Source of the DNA: Clostridiales bacterium
GTDB lineage: Bacteria; Bacillota; Clostridia; Christensenellales; Christensenellaceae
DNA: 5,133 bases
NCBI GenBank assembly: GCA_003510345.1
Contig: DOMW01000290.1
Span: 1-5,133 of the forward strand
Direction of reading: 5' to 3'
Below are positions 1 through 4,849 of this stretch, one piece after another. Positions within the stretch are counted from its first letter, which is position 1. Each line of letters starts with the position of its first letter. A model generated the notes under the pieces. The model was not told where the DNA came from. It saw only the letters and a list, made by a program, of their open reading frames with translations, and did not search any database. The translations under genes and the position numbers were made by a program.

Positions 1-190
1 CCCAGCGGCAGCGTCATAACCATCCACGGTGGAAAATGCTTCCGTTTCATGGGCAGCGCAGAGGCGAACTCAAATCTCGCTTTCCCAGGGGTTAGGAATA
101 CGAACCCACCTTAATCAGCGGTTACTTAAGCCACCGCTACCAAAATTAATACAAAACCACGCACGGATGTGCCACGCCTGTCAATGGCTG
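1..190. other. Left-edge region without a supported gene; possible structured RNA
   Basis: No gene can be supported here. Visible inverted repeats are TCCA/TGGA at 23-26 and 30-33, GGAA/TTCC at 31-34 and 40-43, GGGTT/AACCC at 89-93 and 103-107, AGCGGT/ACCGCT at 117-122 and 133-138, and GCAC/GTGC at 161-164 and 169-172. CTTAA/TTAAG at 110-114 and 126-130 interleaves with the AGCGGT stem in pseudoknot order. On the minus strand, 141-132 reads GGTAGCGGTG, which as I recall also occurs in the 5' Alu-like loop of Bacillus large SRP RNA. The diagnostic SRP helix-8 sequence is not visible, so I do not call SRP RNA. Two short frames run off the left edge: a plus frame from 1 to a TAA at 112-114, and a minus frame with ATG at 50-48. 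Neither shows a ribosome binding site or recognisable protein, so neither is annotated. Confidence 0.25.
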
Positions 191-191
191 C

Positions 192-220
192 TTGCTTGTT
201 TTTTGTGAATCCATTATAAT
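192..220 (+). promoter_or_regulatory. Promoter of the fumarase genes, predicted leaderless
   Basis: TTGCTT at 192-197, a 17-base spacer and a perfect TATAAT at 215-220 form a sigma-70-type promoter with a half-matching -35 box. The expected start point, about seven bases after the -10 box, falls on the A of the ATG at 227. That predicts an mRNA with essentially no 5' leader. No Shine-Dalgarno sequence precedes the ATG, which agrees with leaderless initiation. Confidence 0.65.
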
Positions 221-226
221 TTATAC

Positions 227-1081
227 ATGGAAAAAACCGGCGTAAAAACGATTCATGCGAGCGAAATCACAGAGACTGTCCGCGAGTTGTTTTTGTGCGC
301 CTGCATCGCCCCGGACGCGCGGGTGATGCGCGCCATTGCGCGTGCGCATGAGGCGGAACGCACGCCGCACGCAAAAGAGATACTTAGGCAGCTCATACAA
401 AATAGCGGGATCGCGCAAAGCGAAGAAATTCCGGCGTGCCAGGATACCGGCATGGCGGTCGTGCTGCTAAAGGTGGGGCAGGATACGCACATACTTGGCG
501 GCTATGTGGAAGACGCTGTAAACGAAGGCGTGCGCCAAGCGTATACACAGGGGTATTTCCGGAAATCTGTGCTCGACCCGCTTTCCCGTGTAAACACAAA
601 AGATAATACACCGGCGGTTATCCACACGCGCATCGTGCCGGGCAATACGGTGACAATCACGGCGCTGCCCAAGGGGTTTGGCAGCGAGAATATGAGCCAA
701 ATAAAAATGCTTGCCCCCTCGGACGGCAAAGAGGGGATTATCGATTTCGTCGTGGGGACGGCGAAGCAAGCCGGGGGAAGCCCCTGCCCGCCCGTTATTT
801 TAGGGGTGGGGGTGGGCGGCACGTTCGAATCGTGCGCGCTGCTGGCAAAAGAACAGCTTTTGCGGCCGCTCGGGTATGATAACCCGGATGAGGAACTGCG
901 CGAAATGGAACAAACGATACTGGATAGGATAAATGCAATGGGCATGGGCCCCATGGGCCTCGGCGGGGATACCTACTGCCTGGGCGTGCACATAGGCAAG
1001 CAGGCCACGCACATCGCGGCGCTGCCCGTTGCGGTCAATTATTGCTGCCATATGCTGCGCCACGCAAGCGCGATCCTTTGA
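227..1081 (+). CDS. fumA: Class I fumarate hydratase, alpha subunit (or L-tartrate dehydratase alpha)
   Basis: This 284-residue protein matches the alpha chain of the two-subunit, [4Fe-4S]-dependent class I fumarases, cytoplasmic enzymes that interconvert malate and fumarate. Visible family motifs are IHASEITETV near residue 9, PACQDTGM at 69-76, GFGSENMSQIKML at 150-162, GGSPCPPVILGVGVGG at 183-198, GPMGLGG at 241-247 and LPVAVNYCCH at 266-275. The likely iron-sulfur ligands are Cys71, Cys187 and Cys274, judged from family spacing. Cys273 beside the third ligand is a small oddity, since I recall an Asn there in most relatives. ATG 227 is the only sensible start: the next Met is residue 34, already inside conserved sequence. 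There is no ribosome binding site, and TATAAT lies six bases upstream. The beta subunit follows after 11 bases. The L-tartrate and fumarate enzymes share this fold, so the substrate is not settled; the symbol follows the fumarase reading. Confidence 0.93.
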   Translation: MEKTGVKTIHASEITETVRELFLCACIAPDARVMRAIARAHEAERTPHAKEILRQLIQNSGIAQSEEIPACQDTGMAVVLLKVGQDTHILGGYVEDAVNEGVRQAYTQGYFRKSVLDPLSRVNTKDNTPAVIHTRIVPGNTVTITALPKGFGSENMSQIKMLAPSDGKEGIIDFVVGTAKQAGGSPCPPVILGVGVGGTFESCALLAKEQLLRPLGYDNPDEELREMEQTILDRINAMGMGPMGLGGDTYCLGVHIGKQATHIAALPVAVNYCCHMLRHASAIL

Positions 1082-1092
1082 GGGTGTACGGC

Positions 1093-1626
1093 ATGAAGAA
1101 ACTCCGGTTACCGCTTACAAAACAAGAAATATCCTCCCTTAAGGCGGGTGACGCTGTGCTGCTCTCAGGCACGGTCTATACCGCGCGGGACGCCGCTCAC
1201 AAACGGCTTGCGGCGTTGCTTGAAAGCGGGGCGCCCCTGCCTATAGACCTTGCGGGCGCCGCCCTGTATTACGCGGGCCCTTGCCCGGCCAAACCGGGGC
1301 AAGTGATCAATTCTTGCGGGCCGACAAGCGCCGTCCGCATGAACGCATACGCGCCCGCGCTGTATGACCGGGGCGTGTGCTGTGTCATTGCCAAGGGGCC
1401 GGTCAGTGAGGGGGTGCGGCGGTCTATCGTAAAAAACGGCGCGGTATACTTCGGCGCCACAGGCGGTGCGGGCGCGCTGATAAGCAAATGTATTACGGCG
1501 GCGGAAGAAGCTGCGTTTGGGGAGCTGGGCGCGGAGTCGATAAAAGCGCTCACGGTGGAAGATATGCCGCTTATCGTTGGGATAGACAGCAGCGGCGCGT
1601 CGTTGTTTGAGGCGGGCCGGTTATAG
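1093..1626 (+). CDS. fumB: Class I fumarate hydratase, beta subunit (or L-tartrate dehydratase beta)
   Basis: This 177-residue protein is the partner chain that completes the hydratase active site. It shows the ordered beta-subunit motifs: LKAGDAVLLSGTVYTARDAA at 16-35 followed by HKRL, YYAGPCPAKPGQ at 59-70, NSCGPTSAVRM at 73-83, AKGP at 100-103, ATGGAGALISK at 122-132 and a VEDMP segment at 155-159. I chose ATG 1093, preceded by GAGGG at 1080-1084 with an eight-base spacer. The family N-terminus also begins at this point. An in-frame ATG at 1042 would add 17 residues that overlap the alpha gene and look unlike the family. The 11-base gap to the alpha gene indicates co-transcription and equal supply of both subunits. 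Length and motifs look complete. As with alpha, fumarate versus L-tartrate specificity cannot be told from sequence alone. Confidence 0.92.
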   Translation: MKKLRLPLTKQEISSLKAGDAVLLSGTVYTARDAAHKRLAALLESGAPLPIDLAGAALYYAGPCPAKPGQVINSCGPTSAVRMNAYAPALYDRGVCCVIAKGPVSEGVRRSIVKNGAVYFGATGGAGALISKCITAAEEAAFGELGAESIKALTVEDMPLIVGIDSSGASLFEAGRL

Positions 1627-1634
1627 GGTATAAA
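1606..1634 (+). promoter_or_regulatory. Weak candidate promoter before fabG
   Basis: TATAAA at 1629-1634 lies just after the fumarase beta stop codon. TTTGAG at 1606-1611 sits 17 bases upstream but matches the -35 consensus poorly. It could add local transcription of fabG on top of read-through from the fumarase genes. No terminator-like hairpin is visible between 1627 and 1670, so read-through is also likely. Confidence 0.25.
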
Positions 1635-1670
1635 TGGTATAGCAGCAGACTTTCAAGGAGGCAAGGCACT

Positions 1671-2408
1671 ATGGGAACAGCGCTCATCACAGGCGCGTCG
1701 CGTGGTATCGGCAGGCAGACGGCGCTGTTGTTCGCGCAAAGCGGCTATGAGGTCGTCATCAACTATTTTCGCAGCGAAAGCCGCGCAAAAGAGCTGGAAG
1801 ACGAGATAAACCGCAACGCGGGGCGGCGGTGTGCGATTGCCATCCGGGCGGATGTTTCCGACGAGCGGCAGGTGCGCGCACTGTTTGAGCAGGCGGCACA
1901 ATGCTTTGCACCGGCGGACGTGCTGGTAAACAACGCGGGGATTGCGGCGGCCGGGTTACTGACAGATATGAGTACTGATGAATGGGACCGGTTATTCGCG
2001 GTCAATATGCGCGGCGCGTTTTTGTGCAGCAGGGAAGCGCTTCCGCCTATGATCAGTAAAAAACAGGGTTGCATCATCAATATCTCGTCGGTATGGGGTG
2101 TGTGCGGCGCGTCGTGCGAAGTCGCGTATTCCGCTTCCAAGGCGGCGCTCATTGGTTTTACAAAGGCGCTGGCAAAAGAGGTGGGGCCATCGGGCGTTCG
2201 CTGTAACTGTGTGGCGCCCGGCGTGATCGATACGGATATGAATCAAGCGCTAACCGGGGAAGACATCGCGCGATTGAAAGAACAAACGCCCCTTTGCACG
2301 GTGGGCCGCGCGGAGGATGTTGCGCAGTCTGTTTTGTTTTTGGCGTCGCCGCGGGCGGATTTTATTACGGGGCAGGTTTTAAGCCCCAACGGAGGGTTTT
2401 TGATATGA
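1671..2408 (+). CDS. fabG: 3-oxoacyl-ACP reductase FabG-type short-chain dehydrogenase
   Basis: A full-length, 245-residue classical short-chain dehydrogenase/reductase of the FabG type. FabG enzymes use NADPH to reduce 3-oxoacyl-ACP in the fatty-acid elongation cycle in the cytoplasm. Visible elements are the Rossmann glycine motif TGASRGIG at 7-14, Asp61-Val62 after the fourth strand, NNAG at 87-90, catalytic Asn112, Ser140, Tyr153 and Lys157 (YSASK), and the VAPG segment at 181-184. Arg34 after the second strand is consistent with NADP(H) preference, which is an inference. The start is well fixed by AAGGAGG at 1655-1661, nine bases before the ATG. The gene lies 44 bases after the fumarase beta gene and overlaps the next gene by ATGA. 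No other fatty-acid genes are in view, so a different ketone or alcohol substrate remains possible; the fold and catalytic set are certain. Confidence 0.88.
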   Translation: MGTALITGASRGIGRQTALLFAQSGYEVVINYFRSESRAKELEDEINRNAGRRCAIAIRADVSDERQVRALFEQAAQCFAPADVLVNNAGIAAAGLLTDMSTDEWDRLFAVNMRGAFLCSREALPPMISKKQGCIINISSVWGVCGASCEVAYSASKAALIGFTKALAKEVGPSGVRCNCVAPGVIDTDMNQALTGEDIARLKEQTPLCTVGRAEDVAQSVLFLASPRADFITGQVLSPNGGFLI

Positions 2409-2770
2409 ACGGACAAAAAAGCGCAATAAGAAAACTTTGGCCATACCTGCTGATACTTTGCGCCGCTTTCTATGCGCTGCCCTTTCCTTCGCTTTTTTCC
2501 AACGGAAACAATGCGGATTACCTCATCACCACGCTGCTGATCATCAATCCCGCGATGTGTTTTGTGCTGCAAATGGTTTATTCCCTGAATCACGGGTTCT
2601 GCTGGTATCTTCCGCTGCTCGGCGGGGGGTTGTTCGTACCCGCCATTTTTATTTTCTACAACCACACCGCCGCATTGTACACGATCTCCTATATTGTGAT
2701 ATCCTACATCGGCGCGGGCGTGGGCTACAGCTTTTTCCGCAATAAAGATAGAAAAAACAATACTGATTAA
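2405..2770 (+). CDS. Small membrane protein with about four transmembrane helices, unknown function
   Basis: I do not recognise this 121-residue protein. After a short basic N-terminus (K5, R9, K10) it shows hydrophobic stretches at about 12-30, 38-60, 67-85 and 89-111, which fit four membrane helices. It ends in a charged tail with Arg and Lys at 112-117. Positive charge at both ends suggests that both termini face the cytoplasm. No enzyme motif, signal-peptidase site or metal-binding cluster is apparent. ATG 2405 is supported by GGAGGG at 2391-2396, eight bases upstream, and by the four-base ATGA overlap with fabG, which points to translational coupling. An earlier in-frame ATG at 2294 lies deep inside fabG and would add a non-membrane stretch typical of an out-of-frame shadow. 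The stop codon is six bases from the convergent thioredoxin-like gene. Confidence 0.8.
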   Translation: MNGQKSAIRKLWPYLLILCAAFYALPFPSLFSNGNNADYLITTLLIINPAMCFVLQMVYSLNHGFCWYLPLLGGGLFVPAIFIFYNHTAALYTISYIVISYIGAGVGYSFFRNKDRKNNTD

Positions 2771-2776
2771 CGCGGT

Positions 2777-3040
2777 CTAACTCAACGCCTTGCGGAACAC
2801 ATTTTCGATCGAATGCTCCGAAGGCACGCCTTCGTGCATCTTTATGCCTTCCACAAAAAAGGTGGGCACATACCAGTAGTCATATCCCTCCGTTTTTTGC
2901 GGCTCTTTGGATTCCTCTATCACCTCGACCCGCACCTTTGTAAATTCAGGATGTTTTTCCATCAGGTCTTTGATGATACGAAACGCCTTTTTGCAGTGCG
3001 GGCAGCTCTCCAGCACCATCATTTTCACATGCTTTGTCAT
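2777..3040 (-). CDS. Thioredoxin/glutaredoxin-fold thiol-disulfide protein (CPHC)
   Basis: A small 87-residue cytoplasmic protein with a redox-active CPHC motif at Cys13-Cys16, directly after the first strand. A VPTFFVEG segment at 58-65 carries the cis-proline (Pro59) expected in the thioredoxin fold. The length fits glutaredoxin-like or minimal thioredoxin proteins that exchange disulfides with partner proteins; the partner is unknown. The CPHC dipeptide resembles DsbA-like sites, but there is no signal peptide, so a periplasmic or exported role is unlikely. GGAGG, read on the minus strand at 3049-3045, lies four bases before the ATG at 3040, a tight but usable spacing. The frame stays open back to an ATG at 3229, but that extension overlaps folA and lacks support. 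The gene faces away from folA and runs tail-to-tail into the small membrane protein. Confidence 0.85.
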   Translation of the reverse strand: MTKHVKMMVLESCPHCKKAFRIIKDLMEKHPEFTKVRVEVIEESKEPQKTEGYDYWYVPTFFVEGIKMHEGVPSEHSIENVFRKALS

Positions 3041-3074
3041 TTTTCCTCCAACACGTTCGTTTTTAGCCAACTTA

Positions 3075-3104
3075 TATATATAATAACAAGGATAGAATTC
3101 TAAA
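3075..3104 (-). promoter_or_regulatory. Candidate promoter of the thioredoxin-like gene
   Basis: On the minus strand TTTAGA (3104-3099) is followed after 18 bases by TATATA (3080-3075) within an AT-rich run. This leaves a leader of roughly 30 bases including the ribosome binding site. Several overlapping alternative -10 boxes exist in the same run, so the exact start is uncertain. Confidence 0.4.
3093..3102. promoter_or_regulatory. Ten-base palindrome between divergent promoters
   Basis: TAGAATTCTA is a perfect palindrome that overlaps the proposed -35 region of the thioredoxin-like gene. It lies about 60 bases upstream of the folA start. It could be an operator, but a ten-base palindrome in AT-rich DNA can also arise by chance. 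Confidence 0.15.
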
Positions 3105-3148
3105 CATAAATACTGATTTAAACAACGCGGCTTGCTTACCTTGGTTTG

Positions 3149-3157
3149 TGTTATAAT
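3149..3157 (+). promoter_or_regulatory. Extended -10 promoter of folA, predicted leaderless
   Basis: TGTTATAAT at 3149-3157 combines the TGn extended -10 element with a perfect TATAAT. Six bases separate it from the ATG at 3164, so transcription should begin on or next to the start codon. TTGCTT at 3132-3137 is too close (14 bases) to be a good -35 box, and the extended element probably compensates. No Shine-Dalgarno sequence is present. Confidence 0.65.
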
Positions 3158-3163
3158 AATACC

Positions 3164-3670
3164 ATGAATCTGATCGCGGCGGTAGATGAAAATTGGGGAA
3201 TAGGAAAGGACGGCGGCCTGCTGTTTCATATCCCGGAAGACAGGAAGTATTTCAAGGAAAAGACAATAGGCAAAGTGGTGGTGATGGGCCGGGGCACGTT
3301 TGCCTCCCTTCCCGGCGGCAGGCCGCTTTTAGGCAGGACGAATATTGTGCTTTCCGCCGACCCTTCCTTTCGGCCGGAAGGCGTGATATTGGCGCGGAGC
3401 ATAGGCGGGCTTAAGCGTATGCTGCAGGAATATGACAGTAACACCGTTTTCGTAATAGGCGGCGCGTCTTTATACAACCGATTGCTGGAAAGCTGCAGGT
3501 ATGCTTATATAACAAAGGTGGAATGCGGCGCAAACGCGGATAGATTTATGCATACTCTTGACGGCAGGGCCGGATGGCGACTGATTGAACGATCTGCCCC
3601 GGGGAACTATAACGGGCTTGCGTTTACATTCAATGTGTACGAAAATAGTGACGTTAAGCCGATTGAATAA
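3164..3670 (+). CDS. folA: Dihydrofolate reductase
   Basis: A 168-residue DHFR, the usual bacterial length, which reduces dihydrofolate to tetrahydrofolate with NADPH in the cytoplasm. Visible motifs are the N-terminal strand and loop with WGIGKDGGLLFHIPED at 11-26, the catalytic acid Asp26, VVMGRGTFASLPGGRPL at 39-55, RTNIVLS at 58-64 and FVIGGASLYNRLL at 96-108. The usual Pro-Trp before the catalytic acid is Leu20-Phe21 here, a change I associate with clostridial-type DHFRs. A TTG six codons upstream (3146) is in frame, but it would place the start upstream of the TATAAT box, so ATG 3164 is chosen. There is no ribosome binding site. The nitroreductase gene follows after 25 bases and probably shares the transcript. 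No thymidylate synthase gene is in view. Confidence 0.93.
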   Translation: MNLIAAVDENWGIGKDGGLLFHIPEDRKYFKEKTIGKVVVMGRGTFASLPGGRPLLGRTNIVLSADPSFRPEGVILARSIGGLKRMLQEYDSNTVFVIGGASLYNRLLESCRYAYITKVECGANADRFMHTLDGRAGWRLIERSAPGNYNGLAFTFNVYENSDVKPIE

Positions 3671-3695
3671 AGAACAATGAAAAGGAGAATGGACG

Positions 3696-4250
3696 ATGAA
3701 TGAAGTTTTGCAGTGCATAAAAACGCGGTATACCTGCCGCGCCTACGATGGGAAACTGCCGGAACGGCAAACGCTTACGCAGGTCGCGCAGGCGGCGGCG
3801 GAAGCGCCGAGCGCCATGAACAGGCAGCCGTGGCAGATCGTTGTCATTGCAGACAAACAACTGATCGGGCGGATGGACGACGCCGGTATGAACGCGCTGA
3901 AGCAGGCGAAAGATAAAGCGGTCTACAACCGGTTTATGGAGCGCGGCGGCAGGCTCTTTTACAACGCGCCGTGCATGTTTCTTGTTCTGATGCGGCAGGG
4001 AATGGGGCTGGACACGGGTATCGTGAGCGAAAATATCGCGCTTGCCGCGCATTCTCTTGGCCTGGGGAGCACGATATGCGGCATGGCGGCCCTTCCCTTT
4101 GAGTGCGCGGAAGGCCGGGCGTTTAAAGAGGAGATTGGCATAGAACAGGACTGGGAATTCGGTATCGCCGTGCTGGTGGGGCAACCCGCGAAAACGGGCG
4201 CGCCGCACCAGCCGGACGCCGGAAAAATCCGCTTTGTCGAGGGAGAATGA
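3696..4250 (+). CDS. Nitroreductase-family FMN-dependent oxidoreductase
   Basis: This 184-residue protein belongs to the nitroreductase fold, normally homodimers with FMN at the subunit interface that use NAD(P)H. Visible signatures are RYTCRAYDGKLP at 11-22 (FMN phosphate-binding arginine), EAPSAMNRQPWQIVVI at 36-51, LDTGIVSENIALAAHSLGLG at 105-124 and the end strand IAVLVGQP at 157-164. The usual substrates of this family are nitroaromatics, quinones or flavins, and the physiological one cannot be read from sequence. The start is secure: AAAGGAG at 3681-3687 with an eight-base spacer. It lies 25 bases after folA and overlaps the acetyltransferase gene by ATGA, so the three genes probably form one transcript. 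Length is typical for short, one-domain clostridial members. Confidence 0.9.
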   Translation: MNEVLQCIKTRYTCRAYDGKLPERQTLTQVAQAAAEAPSAMNRQPWQIVVIADKQLIGRMDDAGMNALKQAKDKAVYNRFMERGGRLFYNAPCMFLVLMRQGMGLDTGIVSENIALAAHSLGLGSTICGMAALPFECAEGRAFKEEIGIEQDWEFGIAVLVGQPAKTGAPHQPDAGKIRFVEGE

Positions 4251-4792
4251 ACGAACGGCAGATCGCCGTGATCGCGGCGGAACCGGCGCATTGCGCCGTG
4301 GCGGCTGAAATCATAACAGACGCGTTCTGGGAGGATTTCCGCGAAACCGGGGAATCCAGAAAACGTGTGGCGCTGGCGCTGGCGCGGGCGATTGACCCCG
4401 CGCGTTTTGTGGTCGCGCTTTGCGGGGAAGAGGTTTGCGGCGTTGCGGCGTGTTCGGACACCGCAGGCCGGGCGATGGGCATCCATTCGCCGCAAAAGCT
4501 GGCGTGCTCAGGCCTGCTCGGTGAGCGGGGCGCGTTCATCGAGTTTGTCGCCGTGCGCAAAAGATTCCGGCGCAGGGGGGCGGCGCGCGCCATGCTGGCG
4601 CATATTATTGAGCGGGCGGACAAGGAGGAGTACACCCTTACGGTAGACCCGGATAACGTACCCGCCATCGCCTGTTATGCGTCGCTGGGGTTTCGGGTTT
4701 TTAAGAACAACATGGAACAGGCGGAAGCAGGGGGGGAGCGGAAAAGGGTGTGTATGCGGCTGGAGAACAAAAAAACCGAGATGTTGCCGTAG
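4247..4792 (+). CDS. GNAT-family N-acetyltransferase
   Basis: This 181-residue protein has the Gcn5-related acetyltransferase layout, transferring an acetyl group from acetyl-CoA to an amine. The core strand EFVAVRKRFRRRGAARAML spans 99-117 and contains the acetyl-CoA pyrophosphate-binding pattern R108-x-x-G111-x-A113. The C-terminal motif B region, LTVDPDNVPAIACYASLGFR at 131-150, has the usual Asn137, Tyr144 and LGF. The substrate is unknown; small molecules, peptides or protein N-termini are all possible. Translation is probably coupled to the nitroreductase gene by the four-base ATGA overlap, with a GAGGGAG stretch at 4239-4245 just upstream. The stop codon lies inside a hairpin (4778-4801), which may help end the transcript. 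Confidence 0.87.
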   Translation: MNERQIAVIAAEPAHCAVAAEIITDAFWEDFRETGESRKRVALALARAIDPARFVVALCGEEVCGVAACSDTAGRAMGIHSPQKLACSGLLGERGAFIEFVAVRKRFRRRGAARAMLAHIIERADKEEYTLTVDPDNVPAIACYASLGFRVFKNNMEQAEAGGERKRVCMRLENKKTEMLP

Positions 4793-4801
4793 CCACATCT
4801 C
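4778..4801 (+). terminator. Hairpin spanning the acetyltransferase stop codon
   Basis: GAGATGT (4778-4784) pairs with ACATCTC (4795-4801), with two further possible pairs toward a CGTA loop. Only three T follow. It may act as an mRNA 3'-end stabilising stem or a weak terminator together with the next hairpin. Confidence 0.35.
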
Positions 4802-4804
4802 TTT

Positions 4805-4823
4805 AAAAACCTTAAGGTTTTTT
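4805..4823. terminator. Probable bidirectional intrinsic terminator
   Basis: AAAAACC and GGTTTTT form a seven-pair stem around a TTAA loop, inside an 18-base perfect palindrome (4805-4822). Six T follow on the plus strand and five T occupy the matching place on the minus strand. It lies between convergent genes and can serve both. The stem has only two G-C pairs, so its strength is uncertain. Confidence 0.55.
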
Positions 4824-4849
4824 GTTTATCATTTATAATATAACCATAA

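Noticed and set aside
89..107. tRNA T-arm-like sequence GGGTTCGTATTCC on the minus strand
   Set aside because: The loop is nine bases rather than seven, and no matching acceptor, D or anticodon arms fit around it.
159..176. Sigma-54-type site around TGGCAC on the minus strand
   Set aside because: The GG-to-GC spacing is nine bases instead of ten and the second half-site does not match.
145..184. Minus-strand promoter using a perfect TTGACA at 184-179
   Set aside because: The nearest -10-like sequence (TATTAA at 151-146) is 27 bases away, far beyond the usual 16-18.
943..959. Palindromic CATGGG/CCCATG inside fumarase alpha
   Set aside because: It encodes the conserved GPMG motif, so protein constraint explains it.
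1042..1092. Upstream ATG extending fumarase beta by 17 residues
   Set aside because: It overlaps the alpha gene, does not resemble the family N-terminus, and the ATG at 1093 has its own GAGGG site.
2294..2404. Upstream ATG extending the membrane protein by 37 residues
   Set aside because: It lies inside fabG in another frame, while ATG 2405 has a strong GGAGGG site and an ATGA overlap.
3146..3163. TTG start for folA six codons upstream
   Set aside because: It precedes the TATAAT box, so it would not be in the transcript from that promoter, and it has no ribosome binding site.
3041..3229. Extension of the thioredoxin-like gene to an ATG at 3229
   Set aside because: It would overlap folA head-on. 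The ATG at 3040 has a ribosome binding site and matches the fold's N-terminus.
3959..4668. Long minus-strand open frames opposite the nitroreductase and acetyltransferase
   Set aside because: They are shadows in GC-rich coding DNA, with low-complexity Arg/Ser/Ala content and no ribosome binding sites.
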